This document shows positions 8,307 to 16,385 of a stretch of 16,385 nt of DNA, piece after piece. The stretch covers positions 1 to 16,385 of the forward strand of contig NZ_GG700758.1 in the NCBI RefSeq assembly GCF_000160855.1, written 5' to 3'. The notes beneath the pieces are model-generated. The model was given only the letters and a program-made list of their open reading frames with translations. It made no database searches and had not been told where the DNA came from. Position numbers and translations under genes: made by a program. The stretch is from Lactobacillus helveticus DSM 20075 = CGMCC 1.1877. Its GTDB lineage: Bacteria > Bacillota > Bacilli > Lactobacillales > Lactobacillaceae. Numbering within the stretch: position 1 is the stretch's first letter; every line of letters starts with the position of its first letter.

Positions 8307-11089
8307 TATTTTTCTAATCCTTCTTGTACTACTTCAGGATAGTTTGCTTCAACAATTTCTGCACAACGACCACAAAGCATTGGCAACTTAGGATCTGCAC
8401 CAATATCAGTTCTGATCATTCTACAACGTGGACAAACTTCGCCTTCAGCATGCTTAACTACAACAGCAGCATTAGCAAGTTGTTCAGCATCTACTGGAGC
8501 TTCATCATCTGAAATAGTTAACTTAGAAACAATTAAAATTTCTCTGAAGTCAGCATCTAATTCATCAAGCATTGCCTTGGTTTCTTTATCTGGGTAGATT
8601 GTGACAGCTGCTTCAAATGACTTACCGATTAACTTCTTGTTTCTTGCATCTTCAAGTGCCTTCAAAACATCATCACGCAACTTCATGAATTTAGCCCAGT
8701 TTTCAAGCAATTCATCATGGTTAGCATAATTTTCTACTTCTGGCATATTTGCAAGTTGAACGTAATCTTCGTCTTCTTTCAAGAAGCCCCAGATTTCTTC
8801 CATAGTGTGTGGCAAAATTGGTGTTAAAATCTTAGCCAATTTAACTGCAGCATCATAAATAACTGTTTGCATTGAATGACGTGCATGGCTGTTTTCAACT
8901 TCAATATAAAGAACATCTTTAGCAAAATCAAGATAGAAGGCTGAGAGATCATTAGAAATGAAGTTAAAGACTTTCTTGAATACAGTAGTAAAGTCAAACT
9001 TATCATAAGCTGCTAAACATTCTTTAATTAAGTCGTTTAACTTAACTTCCATGTATTGATCAACTGAACGAAGATCATCATAAGCAACACGATTTTCCTT
9101 AGGATCAAAGTCGCTGGTGTTAGCAAGCATATAACGGAAGGTATTTCTAATCTTTCTGTAGCTTTCTGCAGATTGTTGCAAAATTCCCATTGAAACAGCA
9201 ACATCTGAAGTAGTATCAGCTTGTGCTACCCAAAGACGAATAATTTCTGCACCCATCTTCTTGATGACATCATTTGGTGAAATAACGTTACCAAGTGACT
9301 TAGACATCTTGTGACCCTTATCGTCTAAAACAAATCCTTGTGAAAGAACTTGCTTGTATGGTGCTTGACCAGTGACAGCAACTGAAGTAATTAAACTTGA
9401 GTTAAACCAACCACGGTATTGGTCACTACCTTCAAGGTAAAGATCTGCTGGATAATGCAAACCGTCACGTTTTTCCATGACGCCTGACCAAGATGAACCA
9501 GAGTCAAACCAAACATCAAGGATATCCTTTTCCTTAGTAAATTCACCATTTGGTGAGTGTTCTGAAGTAAAGCCTTCTGGCAATAATTCCTTAGCAGTAT
9601 GGGTGTACCAAGCGTTTGAGCCTTCTTTTTCGAAGATCTTGGCAATATGTTCAATAGTTTCTGGAGTAACAATTGGTGTACCATCTTCAGCGTAGAAAAT
9701 TGGAAGTGGAACCCCCCATGCACGTTGACGTGAAATTACCCAGTCACCACGGTCTTTAATCATGTTGTAAAGACGAGTCTTACCCCATGAAGGGATGAAG
9801 CTAGCCTTTTCAATTTGATCAAGAATTTGATCTCTAAATGGAGCAATTGAAGCAAACCATTGAGTAGTTGCTCTAAAGATAACTGGCTTCTTAGTACGCC
9901 AATCGTGTGGGTATGAGTGAGTAAATACCTTAAGTTTAAGAAGTGCGCCAGCGTCCTTAAGTTTTTGAACCATTAACTTGTCTACGTCTTGGTAGAACAT
10001 GCCTTTAAGTTCTGGAACTTCATCAGTATAGCAACCATGAGCATCTACTGGACTAAAGATTGGCAAGTTGTACCTTTGACCAACGTTAAAGTCGTCTTCA
10101 CCAAAACCAGGTGCAGTATGAACTAAGCCAGTACCATCATCTAAAGTTACGTGGAAACCTTCAATTACAAGACTTTCCTTGTCGTAAATTGGGTGCTTAG
10201 CCTTCATGTATTCCATGTCAGCGCCCTTAACAGTTTGAACAACCTTGTAGTCATCCCAACCGATTTCTTCAGCTACTTTATCAAGCAAACCGCTAGCAAC
10301 AACGTAACGCTTGTCGCCAACTTGAACTACTGAGTAATCAAACTTAGGATTTACACAGATAGCTTCGTTTGCTGGAATAGTCCAAGGAGTAGTAGTCCAG
10401 ATTACGAAGTAAGTATCCTTCGGATCAATAATACCTTTACCATCAGTTACTGGGAATGCAACGAAGATTGAATTTGCTTCAACATCTTTATATTCAACTT
10501 CAGCTTCAGCTAAAGTAGATTCACTTGACCATGACCAGTAAACAGGCTTCTTACCCTTGTAAATGTAGCCCTTCTTGAACATTTCACCAAAGACACGAAT
10601 TTCTTGTGCTTCAAAGTCATGTTGCAAAGTGATATATGGATGATCCCAATCAGCCATTACACCAAGACGCTTGAAGTCAGTCATTTGCTTTTGAACTTGT
10701 TCTTCCGCATATTGACGACAAAGTTCACGGTACTTTGCACGATCCATTGTCTTACGATCTACACCCTTTTTAGCAAGTTGTTGTTCAACTGGAAGACCGT
10801 GAGTATCCCAACCTGGTACGTATGGTGCGTAGTAACCATTCATGTTCTTGTAACGAACAATAATATCCTTAGAGATCTTATTTAAAGCGTGACCCATATG
10901 GATGTTACCATTGGCAAATGGAGGGCCATCATGTAAATCAAAACGAGGTTTACCTTCGTTTAACTTTAATCTTTGTTCATATAATTTATTTTCACGCCAT
11001 TGTTTTTGCCATTCTGCTTCACGAACAGGCAAATTACCGCGCATCTTAAATTTAGTTTTACCTAAATTAAGAGTATCTTTAATTTTCAT
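8306..11089 (-). CDS. ileS: Isoleucyl-tRNA synthetase
   Basis: Class I synthetase that charges tRNA-Ile and edits misactivated valine. The 927 residues fit the bacterial type with a C-terminal zinc site. Seen in order: the HIGH motif as HMGH (64-67) in [12 protein letters not shown], the CP1 editing domain with [10 protein letters not shown] (232-241) and GFGEDDF (328-334), WFDSGSSW (527-534), KMSKS (594-598), the anticodon-binding region, and CPRC (886-889) with CGRC (906-909). The frame extends to a TTG at 11095, but the ATG at 11089 is at the right distance from AGAAAGGA, so I start there. The family split between mupirocin-sensitive and resistant types was not tested. A T-box leader precedes it, and its stop overlaps the cold-shock-like gene. 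Confidence 0.98.
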   Translation of the reverse strand: MKIKDTLNLGKTKFKMRGNLPVREAEWQKQWRENKLYEQRLKLNEGKPRFDLHDGPPFANGNIHMGHALNKISKDIIVRYKNMNGYYAPYVPGWDTHGLPVEQQLAKKGVDRKTMDRAKYRELCRQYAEEQVQKQMTDFKRLGVMADWDHPYITLQHDFEAQEIRVFGEMFKKGYIYKGKKPVYWSWSSESTLAEAEVEYKDVEANSIFVAFPVTDGKGIIDPKDTYFVIWTTTPWTIPANEAICVNPKFDYSVVQVGDKRYVVASGLLDKVAEEIGWDDYKVVQTVKGADMEYMKAKHPIYDKESLVIEGFHVTLDDGTGLVHTAPGFGEDDFNVGQRYNLPIFSPVDAHGCYTDEVPELKGMFYQDVDKLMVQKLKDAGALLKLKVFTHSYPHDWRTKKPVIFRATTQWFASIAPFRDQILDQIEKASFIPSWGKTRLYNMIKDRGDWVISRQRAWGVPLPIFYAEDGTPIVTPETIEHIAKIFEKEGSNAWYTHTAKELLPEGFTSEHSPNGEFTKEKDILDVWFDSGSSWSGVMEKRDGLHYPADLYLEGSDQYRGWFNSSLITSVAVTGQAPYKQVLSQGFVLDDKGHKMSKSLGNVISPNDVIKKMGAEIIRLWVAQADTTSDVAVSMGILQQSAESYRKIRNTFRYMLANTSDFDPKENRVAYDDLRSVDQYMEVKLNDLIKECLAAYDKFDFTTVFKKVFNFISNDLSAFYLDFAKDVLYIEVENSHARHSMQTVIYDAAVKLAKILTPILPHTMEEIWGFLKEDEDYVQLANMPEVENYANHDELLENWAKFMKLRDDVLKALEDARNKKLIGKSFEAAVTIYPDKETKAMLDELDADFREILIVSKLTISDDEAPVDAEQLANAAVVVKHAEGEVCPRCRMIRTDIGADPKLPMLCGRCAEIVEANYPEVVQEGLEK

Positions 11090-11105
11090 TAACAAATTCC
11101 TTTCT

Positions 11106-11140
11106 AAAAAAAGAAAACCTCTTCCTAAATTAGGACGAGG
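11106..11140 (-). terminator. T-box terminator hairpin before ileS
   Basis: Arms 11131-11140 and 11118-11127 form a ten-pair stem with one mismatch and a three-base loop. Downstream on the minus strand is a T-rich tail (TTTTCTTTTTTT, 11106-11117). The 5' arm directly follows the conserved T-box sequence, as expected for a terminator competing with an antiterminator. It ends 16 bases before the ileS ATG. Confidence 0.9.
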
Positions 11141-11300
11141 TTAACCGTGGTACCACCTAAATTGAACTTAAAAAGTTCCACTTAATTTGCGTAACGTGCA
11201 AAAAACGTTTAGATTATTCAGACAGCTGATCAACCTTCGGGCTCTTATGCTAATCTTCCACCAACACTAGCTCGCTGAATTGCCTTCGAGTTTTACTGTC
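11107..11300 (-). promoter_or_regulatory. T-box riboswitch, isoleucine-specific
   Basis: The leader senses uncharged tRNA-Ile and lets transcription through into ileS. The T-box core AGGTGGTACCACGG is at 11145-11158. Its UGGU (11152-11155) would pair with the ACCA end of a tRNA having discriminator A, as tRNA-Ile has. Stem I closes through GACAG (11296-11300) and CTGTC (11221-11225). A distal hairpin GCTAGT/ATTAGC holds the GGTGGAA loop. Opposite the AGTA side of the specifier loop, ATC (11228-11230) is followed by A, which fits an Ile specifier codon. A small hairpin GAACTT/AAGTTC (11164-11178) precedes the core. The specifier was placed by eye. Confidence 0.93.
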
Positions 11301-11310
11301 AATCTAATTT

Positions 11311-12108
11311 TTATTTTTTATAATCATCCGGGAAAACAATTGTTGGACCTGATGAAGTCTTAGGCATCTTAGGTTTCAAATTAATTGTTTCATGGTGCGG
11401 ACTATCCCCTGTCATTGGCTTAGGAGCAGAATCATCATCGTCATCAGAATCATCTGATAAGTCCATGTCCAAATCATCAGGTTCTTGAGAAGAGTTTACG
11501 TCATTTACATCATCGTTGTCAACATCTTCATCATCAATTGCGGCTTCATTCGCAATTTCCTCTTCTTCACCAATTGGCTCTGCACCATTGCCTGGATAAA
11601 ATCGTTCTGTATGGAAATATTCATCTAGAGCATGCTGCCAAATCTCATCATTTAAATTATTTATCTCATCTTGGAGCATTGCTTGCATATGACTACGGAA
11701 TTCGCCGATTTGTTTCTTTAAACGTTTGTAATCATTGGAAATAACTTCTTGCTGTTGCTTTTGATAGCCAACCTCTGTTTGAGCTTGTTTTTTAGCATCA
11801 TCCAGAATGCGTTTAGCTTCTGCTTCCGCATTTCCTTTTAATTGATCTACAGTCTGTTGAGCAGAAATAAGAGATTTCTTCATATTACTGTACTCATCTA
11901 CTTGAGCCTGCATATCTTCCACTTTTTTATTTAAAGATACTACTTCGTTCTTTAAATCTACTACTTGATCAAGCGCATCCCCATAGCTATCAACGACATC
12001 ATCTAAAAAGCTATCCACTTCATAACGATCGTATCCATTGCGGCCTCGATGCTTGAATTCCTTATTATGAATATCCATCGGGGTCAGTTTCGTTTCTTTG
12101 TCTGCCAA
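11311..12108 (-). CDS. divIVA: Cell-division protein DivIVA
   Basis: A coiled-coil protein that gathers at curved membrane at septum and poles and recruits division or growth factors. The 265 residues begin with the family N-terminus LTPMDIHNKEF (8-18) and GYDRYEVDSFLDDVV (25-39). Long coiled coil runs about 42-150. The C-terminus is a disordered acidic tail with many Asp (about 180-226), then a Lys/Pro-rich end. In the short membrane-contact loop (about 19-24, HRGRNG) the Phe of Bacillus DivIVA is absent and there is one extra residue. The start appears to be TTG at 12108, with AAGGTGG ten bases upstream. Using the next ATG (residue 11) would remove the conserved LTP. The gene starts 25 bases inside ylmH, and the ileS T-box follows its stop. 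Confidence 0.93.
   Translation of the reverse strand: MADKETKLTPMDIHNKEFKHRGRNGYDRYEVDSFLDDVVDSYGDALDQVVDLKNEVVSLNKKVEDMQAQVDEYSNMKKSLISAQQTVDQLKGNAEAEAKRILDDAKKQAQTEVGYQKQQQEVISNDYKRLKKQIGEFRSHMQAMLQDEINNLNDEIWQHALDEYFHTERFYPGNGAEPIGEEEEIANEAAIDDEDVDNDDVNDVNSSQEPDDLDMDLSDDSDDDDDSAPKPMTGDSPHHETINLKPKMPKTSSGPTIVFPDDYKK
11317..11322 (-). promoter_or_regulatory. Possible -10 element for the ileS T-box transcript
   Basis: TATAAA in the last codons of divIVA lies about 17 bases before the base of T-box stem I, the distance expected for a transcript starting near 11310. No good -35 is visible at 16-18 bases upstream. The T-box may instead be reached by read-through from divIVA. Confidence 0.25.
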
Positions 12109-12884
12109 AGTTTGAGCACCACCTTATATTTACCTTTTCTTGTAGCTGAAACATCTTCAATCAGAATCCGTCCAAAATGTCTCAAACTCAAAATATCATT
12201 CTCTTTAACCATTATATTAGAATCAGCTATGTCATGCCAATTTAATTTGACTAAATGATTTTCAATCAGTTTTTGAATCTGACCACGACTTTGCTTGCTA
12301 ATACTAGATAAAACCGCATCGATTCTCATGGAAGCAACAATTTCCGTCTTCTCGGTTGAATCATCTTCTGGCACTAAAACATCCTTAAAAGTGATTTCTT
12401 TTAATTTTACTTGTGCTCTACCTATTCGAGTAATTTGTTCTTCAAAAAAGTCTACTAATTCTTTTTTAGCAAAAAATTGCCATTTACCATTTTCGTCAGT
12501 AATGATATCGCCAAAAGTATCCGTTTCAATTCCAGAATTAGCCAAAGTACCTAAAATAGCACTATGATTAATTTTAATAAATTTTTGTGGATACTCAATT
12601 TCATATGGTTGAATTAAATAATCACTTGGCTGTAAATTAACCCATTCTTCACTTAAATAAACGCGTTTCTTCTCAGCATTGGGATACCCGCCATATTCTT
12701 GCATAAAAACGTCATTACCCACGATAGTTTTCAAAATCGCTCTTTTACCTGGATCTAAAAAATCCGTTAAAATTGGCTCATGTTTAAAAATTATCTGATT
12801 AAAAAGACCAGTAAAATAGTCAATTACTGGTCTTTCTTCTTGATTAGAATGTGGATAAAACTTACTTGCTTGTCGCTTTTGCAT
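12084..12884 (-). CDS. ylmH: YlmH family S4-domain RNA-binding protein
   Basis: A 266-residue cytoplasmic protein of the YlmH family, encoded in the division cluster of most Firmicutes. An N-terminal two-part domain carries the typical blocks GDVFMQEYGGYPNAEKKR-like (56-74) and KINHSAILGTLANSGI (104-119). It is followed by GRAQVKLKEITF (155-166). A C-terminal S4 RNA-binding domain spans about 184-245 (RIDAVLSSISKQSRGQIQKL, then LVKLNW and NDILSLRHFGR). In Bacillus the family has been tied to division and to ribosome-associated quality control, where S4 proteins bind obstructed 50S subunits. Either role would fit, and the sequence does not decide. Its ATG overlaps the ylmG stop by one base, and its own 3' end overlaps divIVA. 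Confidence 0.93.
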   Translation of the reverse strand: MQKRQASKFYPHSNQEERPVIDYFTGLFNQIIFKHEPILTDFLDPGKRAILKTIVGNDVFMQEYGGYPNAEKKRVYLSEEWVNLQPSDYLIQPYEIEYPQKFIKINHSAILGTLANSGIETDTFGDIITDENGKWQFFAKKELVDFFEEQITRIGRAQVKLKEITFKDVLVPEDDSTEKTEIVASMRIDAVLSSISKQSRGQIQKLIENHLVKLNWHDIADSNIMVKENDILSLRHFGRILIEDVSATRKGKYKVVLKLWQTKKRN

Positions 12885-13186
12885 TAACCTAACATCCTCA
12901 ACAAAATATTAATAATCCAATATAAGACATAATTTTGTACAAAGTACAAAATAAACAATCCAATAATTGGAGAAACATCAATTCCAGTAGAGTTAGCTAA
13001 TTTGGCAAATGGACCTTTTCTAAATAAGTTCAAATATGGATTTACAATCTTATCCAAAAAGCGACCAATGACAGAGTTACTTAACATCGGTACCCAACTT
13101 AAAATTGCATCAATTACAATAAAAAGACTATAAAGCCATAGAATCCAAGTGAGAGCTAAGTAAATAAAGTGTATTACGTTTAACAT
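12884..13186 (-). CDS. ylmG: YggT/YlmG family membrane protein
   Basis: A 100-residue integral membrane protein with two hydrophobic helices (about 5-30 and 72-97) and a polar link between them. The family marks ILSWVP (28-33), NPYLNLFRK (49-57) and GIDVSPIIGLFIL (68-80) are all present. YggT proteins are conserved in division clusters and in plastids, where they affect membrane protein or nucleoid distribution. The molecular role is not settled. The gene is joined to sepF upstream and ylmH downstream by TAATG overlaps, so its amount is probably tied to both. Confidence 0.93.
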   Translation of the reverse strand: MLNVIHFIYLALTWILWLYSLFIVIDAILSWVPMLSNSVIGRFLDKIVNPYLNLFRKGPFAKLANSTGIDVSPIIGLFILYFVQNYVLYWIINILLRMLG

Positions 13187-13623
13187 TAACTTAAATTATC
13201 TTTCTTATCTACTAAGTCGCTAATTTTACCATCAGTAACAAATTTTGGTGGAGTAGCTAAAAAGATCTTGTCACCAATGCGTTGGATTTCACCATTTAAT
13301 GCATAAACTGTCCCTGTGATAAAATCGACTATTCGACGAGCCGAACTATCTTCCATTCTACTAAAGTTAATTACAACTGCTTTATTGTTTAATAAGTTTT
13401 GAGCAACATCTTTAGCATCTGAATAAACACGTGGCTCATATAAAACAATTTTGCTTTTAGCAGAATTTAATCCTGACTTAATTGAAACAATATTGTCTCG
13501 ACTAACAGAATTTAGAGGTAAGTTTTCATTCTCATCCTTGTTTGAAGTGGCATATTCTTCTTTTTCCAACTCATCGTCATCATTGGAAATACCGAAAAAT
13601 CTACCTAATTTATCAAAAGCCAT
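13186..13623 (-). CDS. sepF: Cell-division protein SepF
   Basis: Z-ring partner that binds the FtsZ tail, assembles into arcs or rings and ties FtsZ to the membrane, partly redundant with FtsA. The 145 residues show a short amphipathic start (MAFDKLGRFFGI, 1-12) able to sit in the membrane, an acidic linker (14-45) and the SepF core (about 55-128). The core includes VVINFSRMED (83-92), RRIVDFITGTVYALNG (96-111) and IQRIGDKIFLATP (113-125). The glycine in ITGTVYA, needed for polymer contacts in the family, is kept. The ATG at 13623 has a strong GGAGGT eight bases upstream, 17 bases after ftsZ. Confidence 0.95.
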   Translation of the reverse strand: MAFDKLGRFFGISNDDDELEKEEYATSNKDENENLPLNSVSRDNIVSIKSGLNSAKSKIVLYEPRVYSDAKDVAQNLLNNKAVVINFSRMEDSSARRIVDFITGTVYALNGEIQRIGDKIFLATPPKFVTDGKISDLVDKKDNLS

Positions 13624-13640
13624 TTGTATCTACCTCCAAA

Positions 13641-14960
13641 CTAGTTTTCACCACGATGTTTGAAGAATGGGATGTCGTCATTATCATCACTATCGTCTTG
13701 AGCACTAGTTTCAATTTGAGAAATACTGTCTTGATCATCATTGCTAAAAGTATCAAAGCTTTCATGATAATCCTTTGGCTCAGCAGGCTTTGTATTTCTT
13801 CTTTGATTATCTTGATTGTCGTTCAATCCCCAAACACTAGTTGGATCAACCATTGTTTGCTTTGGCTTTTCTGCTTCGCGATCTGCATTAGCATTATTAG
13901 CAGGTTGAACAGTAGTATTAACAACTGAATCTGTTTTCTTCTTAGGTTGAGCCTTAATTTGATGACTACGTCCTGGTATTTGCTTTGATGCAGCTTCTTC
14001 AGCCTTAGAATCAATACCAGTAGCAATTACAGTAACTACTACTTCATCACCTAAGTTAGGATTGATTGAAGTACCAAAGATAATGTTGACATCATCACCA
14101 GCAGCTTTAGAAACGATTTCTGATGCATCTTGAGCTTCAAACAAAGTAAGGTCAGGTCCACCAGTAATGTTAAGCAATACTTGCTTAGCACCATCAATGG
14201 ATACTTCAAGAAGTGGTGAAGAAATGGCAAGCTTAGTAGCTTCTACTGTTCTGTTTTCACCACTAGCACGACCAATACCCATCAAAGCTGCACCTTGGTT
14301 TTCCATAACAGTCTTAACGTCAGCGAAATCCAAGTTTACGTAGTCAGTTGAAGTAATCAAATCTGAAATACCTTGTACACCTTGCTTCAAAACGTTATCA
14401 GCTTCTTTGAAGGCATCCATCATTGGGGTCTTCTTATCAACCATTTCAAGCAAACGATTGTTAGCGATAATAACTAAAGTATCAACGTATTGCTTTAATT
14501 GAGTAATTCCTTCTGCAGCATTTTTTGAGCGCTTAGGGCCTTCAAAGCTGAATGGGCGTGTAACTACACCAACAGTTAAAGCACCAGTTTCACGTGCGAT
14601 TTTAGCAACTACAGGAGCCGCACCAGTACCGGTACCACCACCCATACCAGCGGTAATAAAGATCATATCAGCACCTTTTAGTGCATCTTCAATTGTTTGT
14701 TCACTTTCTTCAGCAGCTTTTTGCCCTACTTCAGGATGTGAACCTGCACCTAAACCTCTTGTCAATTTAGGCCCTAATTGAATCTTATTTTCAGCCTTAT
14801 TACTGTTTAAAGCTTGAACATCGGTGTTTGCTGCGATAAATGAAACACCTTGTACACCGTCATCAATCATTCGGTTAACAGCATTGCCTCCGGCACCGCC
14901 AACACCAATAACTTTGATGACAGCATTTTTATTGTCGTCTGAATCGAATGTAAAATCCAT
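13641..14960 (-). CDS. ftsZ: Cell-division GTPase FtsZ
   Basis: Tubulin homologue that forms the cytokinetic Z-ring. In the 439-residue protein the nucleotide site is clear: [15 protein letters not shown] (17-31), ANTD (44-47), the tubulin signature [12 protein letters not shown] (105-116) and RPFSFEG (135-141). The synergy (T7) loop NLDFADV (209-215) supplies the catalytic acids to the next subunit. A disordered linker (about 318-425) leads to the C-terminal peptide DDIPFFKHR (428-436), the dock for FtsA and SepF. The frame reaches a GTG at 14972, but that codon lies within the AAAGGTGG ribosome binding site. The ATG at 14960 sits eight bases after it, so I start there. The start is 14 bases after ftsA. 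Confidence 0.98.
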   Translation of the reverse strand: MDFTFDSDDNKNAVIKVIGVGGAGGNAVNRMIDDGVQGVSFIAANTDVQALNSNKAENKIQLGPKLTRGLGAGSHPEVGQKAAEESEQTIEDALKGADMIFITAGMGGGTGTGAAPVVAKIARETGALTVGVVTRPFSFEGPKRSKNAAEGITQLKQYVDTLVIIANNRLLEMVDKKTPMMDAFKEADNVLKQGVQGISDLITSTDYVNLDFADVKTVMENQGAALMGIGRASGENRTVEATKLAISSPLLEVSIDGAKQVLLNITGGPDLTLFEAQDASEIVSKAAGDDVNIIFGTSINPNLGDEVVVTVIATGIDSKAEEAASKQIPGRSHQIKAQPKKKTDSVVNTTVQPANNANADREAEKPKQTMVDPTSVWGLNDNQDNQRRNTKPAEPKDYHESFDTFSNDDQDSISQIETSAQDDSDDNDDIPFFKHRGEN

Positions 14961-14974
14961 TAAATTAACCACCT

Positions 14975-16333
14975 TTAATCAAAGAATTTCTTAAAGAAAC
15001 TCTTCAAGCCATTAGTTTTCTCTTGATTATTATTTTCTTCGTCCGTTGAAGAATCATCTCTTGCGGACATTTTGTTTCTATTATAAGCTTCTTTGGTTTC
15101 ACTTTCACTATTAGAAACAGTTCTTTTAGAATTCTTGGAAGTTTTTGGCTTCGAAACTGGTTCTTCAACCACATTTTGACCAAAACCATAGATTACACTG
15201 TTAACAAGATAATCAACTTCTAACATCTTATAAGAATAATTTACTATTCCATATGCAGCAGTATAAATTGGATTGCGCATCCCAATTTGATCTGGTTGAT
15301 AAATGCGTGCCTTCACGTTTAAGCCATTAGCGGTCAAACTATCAATTCCTTGAAGCAAACTAGTACCGCCAGTAATTACAATCCCACCTGGTTGTTTCAA
15401 AGCATTATGCTTAGCCAAGCCTTTACCAAGACGGGTTAAAATTTGCTCAAGACGAGCATTGATAATTTCGCTTAAGTAAACTTCATCGATCATTTGCTGG
15501 CCATTTGAGCCTACGCTATTAATTGCAAACTTATCATTTTTAGAGGCAAATTGGGGATCAGCAAATCCATAGTCTAATTTAATTTGCTCAGCATCACGCT
15601 TAGAAATACTTAAAACAGCAGAAATATCATTGGTAATATCACTGCCGCCTTCTAAATCGATGTTGGCATACTTAATTTGACCTTCTTTAATAACAGTTGC
15701 CGTACTTACTCCACCACCAAGATCAATAATTACAGAACCAAAAGTTTTTTCACTTTCATTCAATGCAACACTAGAAATTGCCAATGGCGTTGGAACAAAG
15801 AAATTATTATGATAACCCGCACGCTCAATTGCTTTTTTAATATTATGCAATGAACCAGTTGGAGCTGTTAACAAAATACCTGTTACTCCAAGTGAACGAG
15901 CAATCATTTTACGAGGATCATCGACCTCAGTTTTTCCATCAATTAAAAATCGACTAGGCAAAAAAGTAATTGCTTCACGATCGTCCTTTGCAGCAGCATG
16001 AATTGCAGAACTAATCGTTCTCTTAACATCTTCGTTGCTTACTTCTTGTCCTTCTTCACCAACATTGGCAAATCCAGTTGCGGTCTCTAACTGCAACATT
16101 CCTACTGGAATTCCAGCTACAACACTATAAATCTTTGCATTAGTTTTTTCTGCTACGCCCTTTAAAGCTCGGCTAATAGCAACTGCAGTCTGATCAATAT
16201 CAACGATCTGACCATGTCTCATGCCTGAATTCGGCGTAGTAACTGCACCAATGACTTTACCTGAATCTGCCACAACAGCTTTCACGCTCGTGGTTCCTAT
16301 ATCAAGACCCACTAAAAGATTTGAATCCTCCAA
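14975..16333 (-). CDS. ftsA: Cell-division protein FtsA
   Basis: Actin-like ATPase that anchors FtsZ to the membrane. The 452 residues show phosphate motif 1 LDIGTTSVK (10-18), the extra FtsA domain 1C (about 85-165), phosphate motif 2 [13 protein letters not shown] (202-214) and the adenosine motif [15 protein letters not shown] (316-330). A long polar linker (about 390-440), rich in Ser, Lys and Asn, precedes the amphipathic membrane-targeting helix [12 protein letters not shown] (441-452). The start appears to be TTG at 16333. No ATG is in frame near it, and this start gives the usual distance to the LDIGT motif. GGGGGC lies nine bases upstream. ftsZ follows after 14 bases. Confidence 0.95.
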   Translation of the reverse strand: MEDSNLLVGLDIGTTSVKAVVADSGKVIGAVTTPNSGMRHGQIVDIDQTAVAISRALKGVAEKTNAKIYSVVAGIPVGMLQLETATGFANVGEEGQEVSNEDVKRTISSAIHAAAKDDREAITFLPSRFLIDGKTEVDDPRKMIARSLGVTGILLTAPTGSLHNIKKAIERAGYHNNFFVPTPLAISSVALNESEKTFGSVIIDLGGGVSTATVIKEGQIKYANIDLEGGSDITNDISAVLSISKRDAEQIKLDYGFADPQFASKNDKFAINSVGSNGQQMIDEVYLSEIINARLEQILTRLGKGLAKHNALKQPGGIVITGGTSLLQGIDSLTANGLNVKARIYQPDQIGMRNPIYTAAYGIVNYSYKMLEVDYLVNSVIYGFGQNVVEEPVSKPKTSKNSKRTVSNSESETKEAYNRNKMSARDDSSTDEENNNQEKTNGLKSFFKKFFD

Positions 16334-16366
16334 AATTAAGCCCCCATTAATATTTGCTTTGAAAAA

Positions 16367-16375
16367 ATTCTAACA
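16367..16375 (-). promoter_or_regulatory. Candidate extended -10 promoter for ftsA-ftsZ
   Basis: The minus strand reads TGTTAGAAT: an extended -10 TGn followed by TAGAAT, five of six matches to TATAAT. Transcription would start near 16360, giving a leader of about 25 bases to the ftsA TTG. Any -35 would lie beyond the window edge. No gene end is visible in the 52 bases upstream of ftsA. Confidence 0.45.
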
Positions 16376-16385
16376 TAAATAAACA

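Noticed and set aside
9391..9723. Minus-strand open frame of 110 codons inside ileS
   Set aside because: It is a different frame of the well-supported ileS gene with no family resemblance; not a frameshift, since ileS is intact throughout.
11440..11560. Asp-codon-rich low-complexity stretch as a possible DNA repeat
   Set aside because: It encodes the acidic tail of DivIVA, uses varied codons and shows no regular repeat unit.
13542..13928. Plus-strand open frame of 128 codons across the ftsZ/sepF junction
   Set aside because: It is antisense to the FtsZ linker and SepF start. The hydrophobic product is what reverse reading of Asp/Asn/Glu-rich coding DNA gives. No promoter or ribosome binding site was seen.

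Overview
The window looks like the chromosome of a low-GC Firmicute, most probably a Lactobacillus in the strict sense (acidophilus/gasseri-type group). This rests on AT-rich DNA, strong AGGAGG-type ribosome binding sites, the ftsA-ftsZ-sepF-ylmG-ylmH-divIVA-ileS order, a T-box in front of ileS, and a DUF1831 gene beside mnmA. The species cannot be fixed from the sequence alone. All 17 genes I support are on the minus strand, so biological order runs from high to low coordinates. No stretch above 300 bases lacks a gene. The longest gap (about 220 bases, between divIVA and ileS) holds the T-box leader.

Region 1 (16385 down to 11311) is the end of the division and cell wall cluster. It holds ftsA and ftsZ (Z-ring and its membrane anchor), sepF (second Z-ring anchor), ylmG (two-helix membrane protein), ylmH (S4 RNA-binding protein) and divIVA (pole and septum coiled-coil protein). 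The genes are tightly packed, two junctions are TAATG stop-start overlaps, and divIVA begins inside ylmH. An extended -10 promoter motif lies upstream of ftsA.

Region 2 (11310 down to 3759) starts with an Ile-type T-box riboswitch and its terminator. It then runs through ileS, a diverged cold-shock-domain protein, a Nudix hydrolase, an unrecognised small tail-anchored membrane protein, MTA/SAH nucleosidase (mtnN), a cysteine desulfurase, a DUF1831 protein and mnmA, and closes with a clear hairpin terminator. No terminator is visible between ileS and mnmA, so the T-box may reach far beyond ileS. The desulfurase, DUF1831 and MnmA probably form a sulfur relay for 2-thiouridine in tRNA. A possible internal promoter precedes DUF1831.

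Region 3 (3714 down to 12) is a three-gene operon: a histidine-phosphatase family protein, a TPR protein and the RecD2 helicase. Both junctions are TAATG overlaps, and a nested hairpin terminator ends the operon.

This is conserved housekeeping DNA. I see no mobile element, CRISPR array, phage gene, rRNA or tRNA, and no clear undescribed system. The best leads are the uncharacterised DUF1831 protein in the thiolation cluster, the orphan membrane protein, the diverged cold-shock protein and the possible long reach of the T-box.
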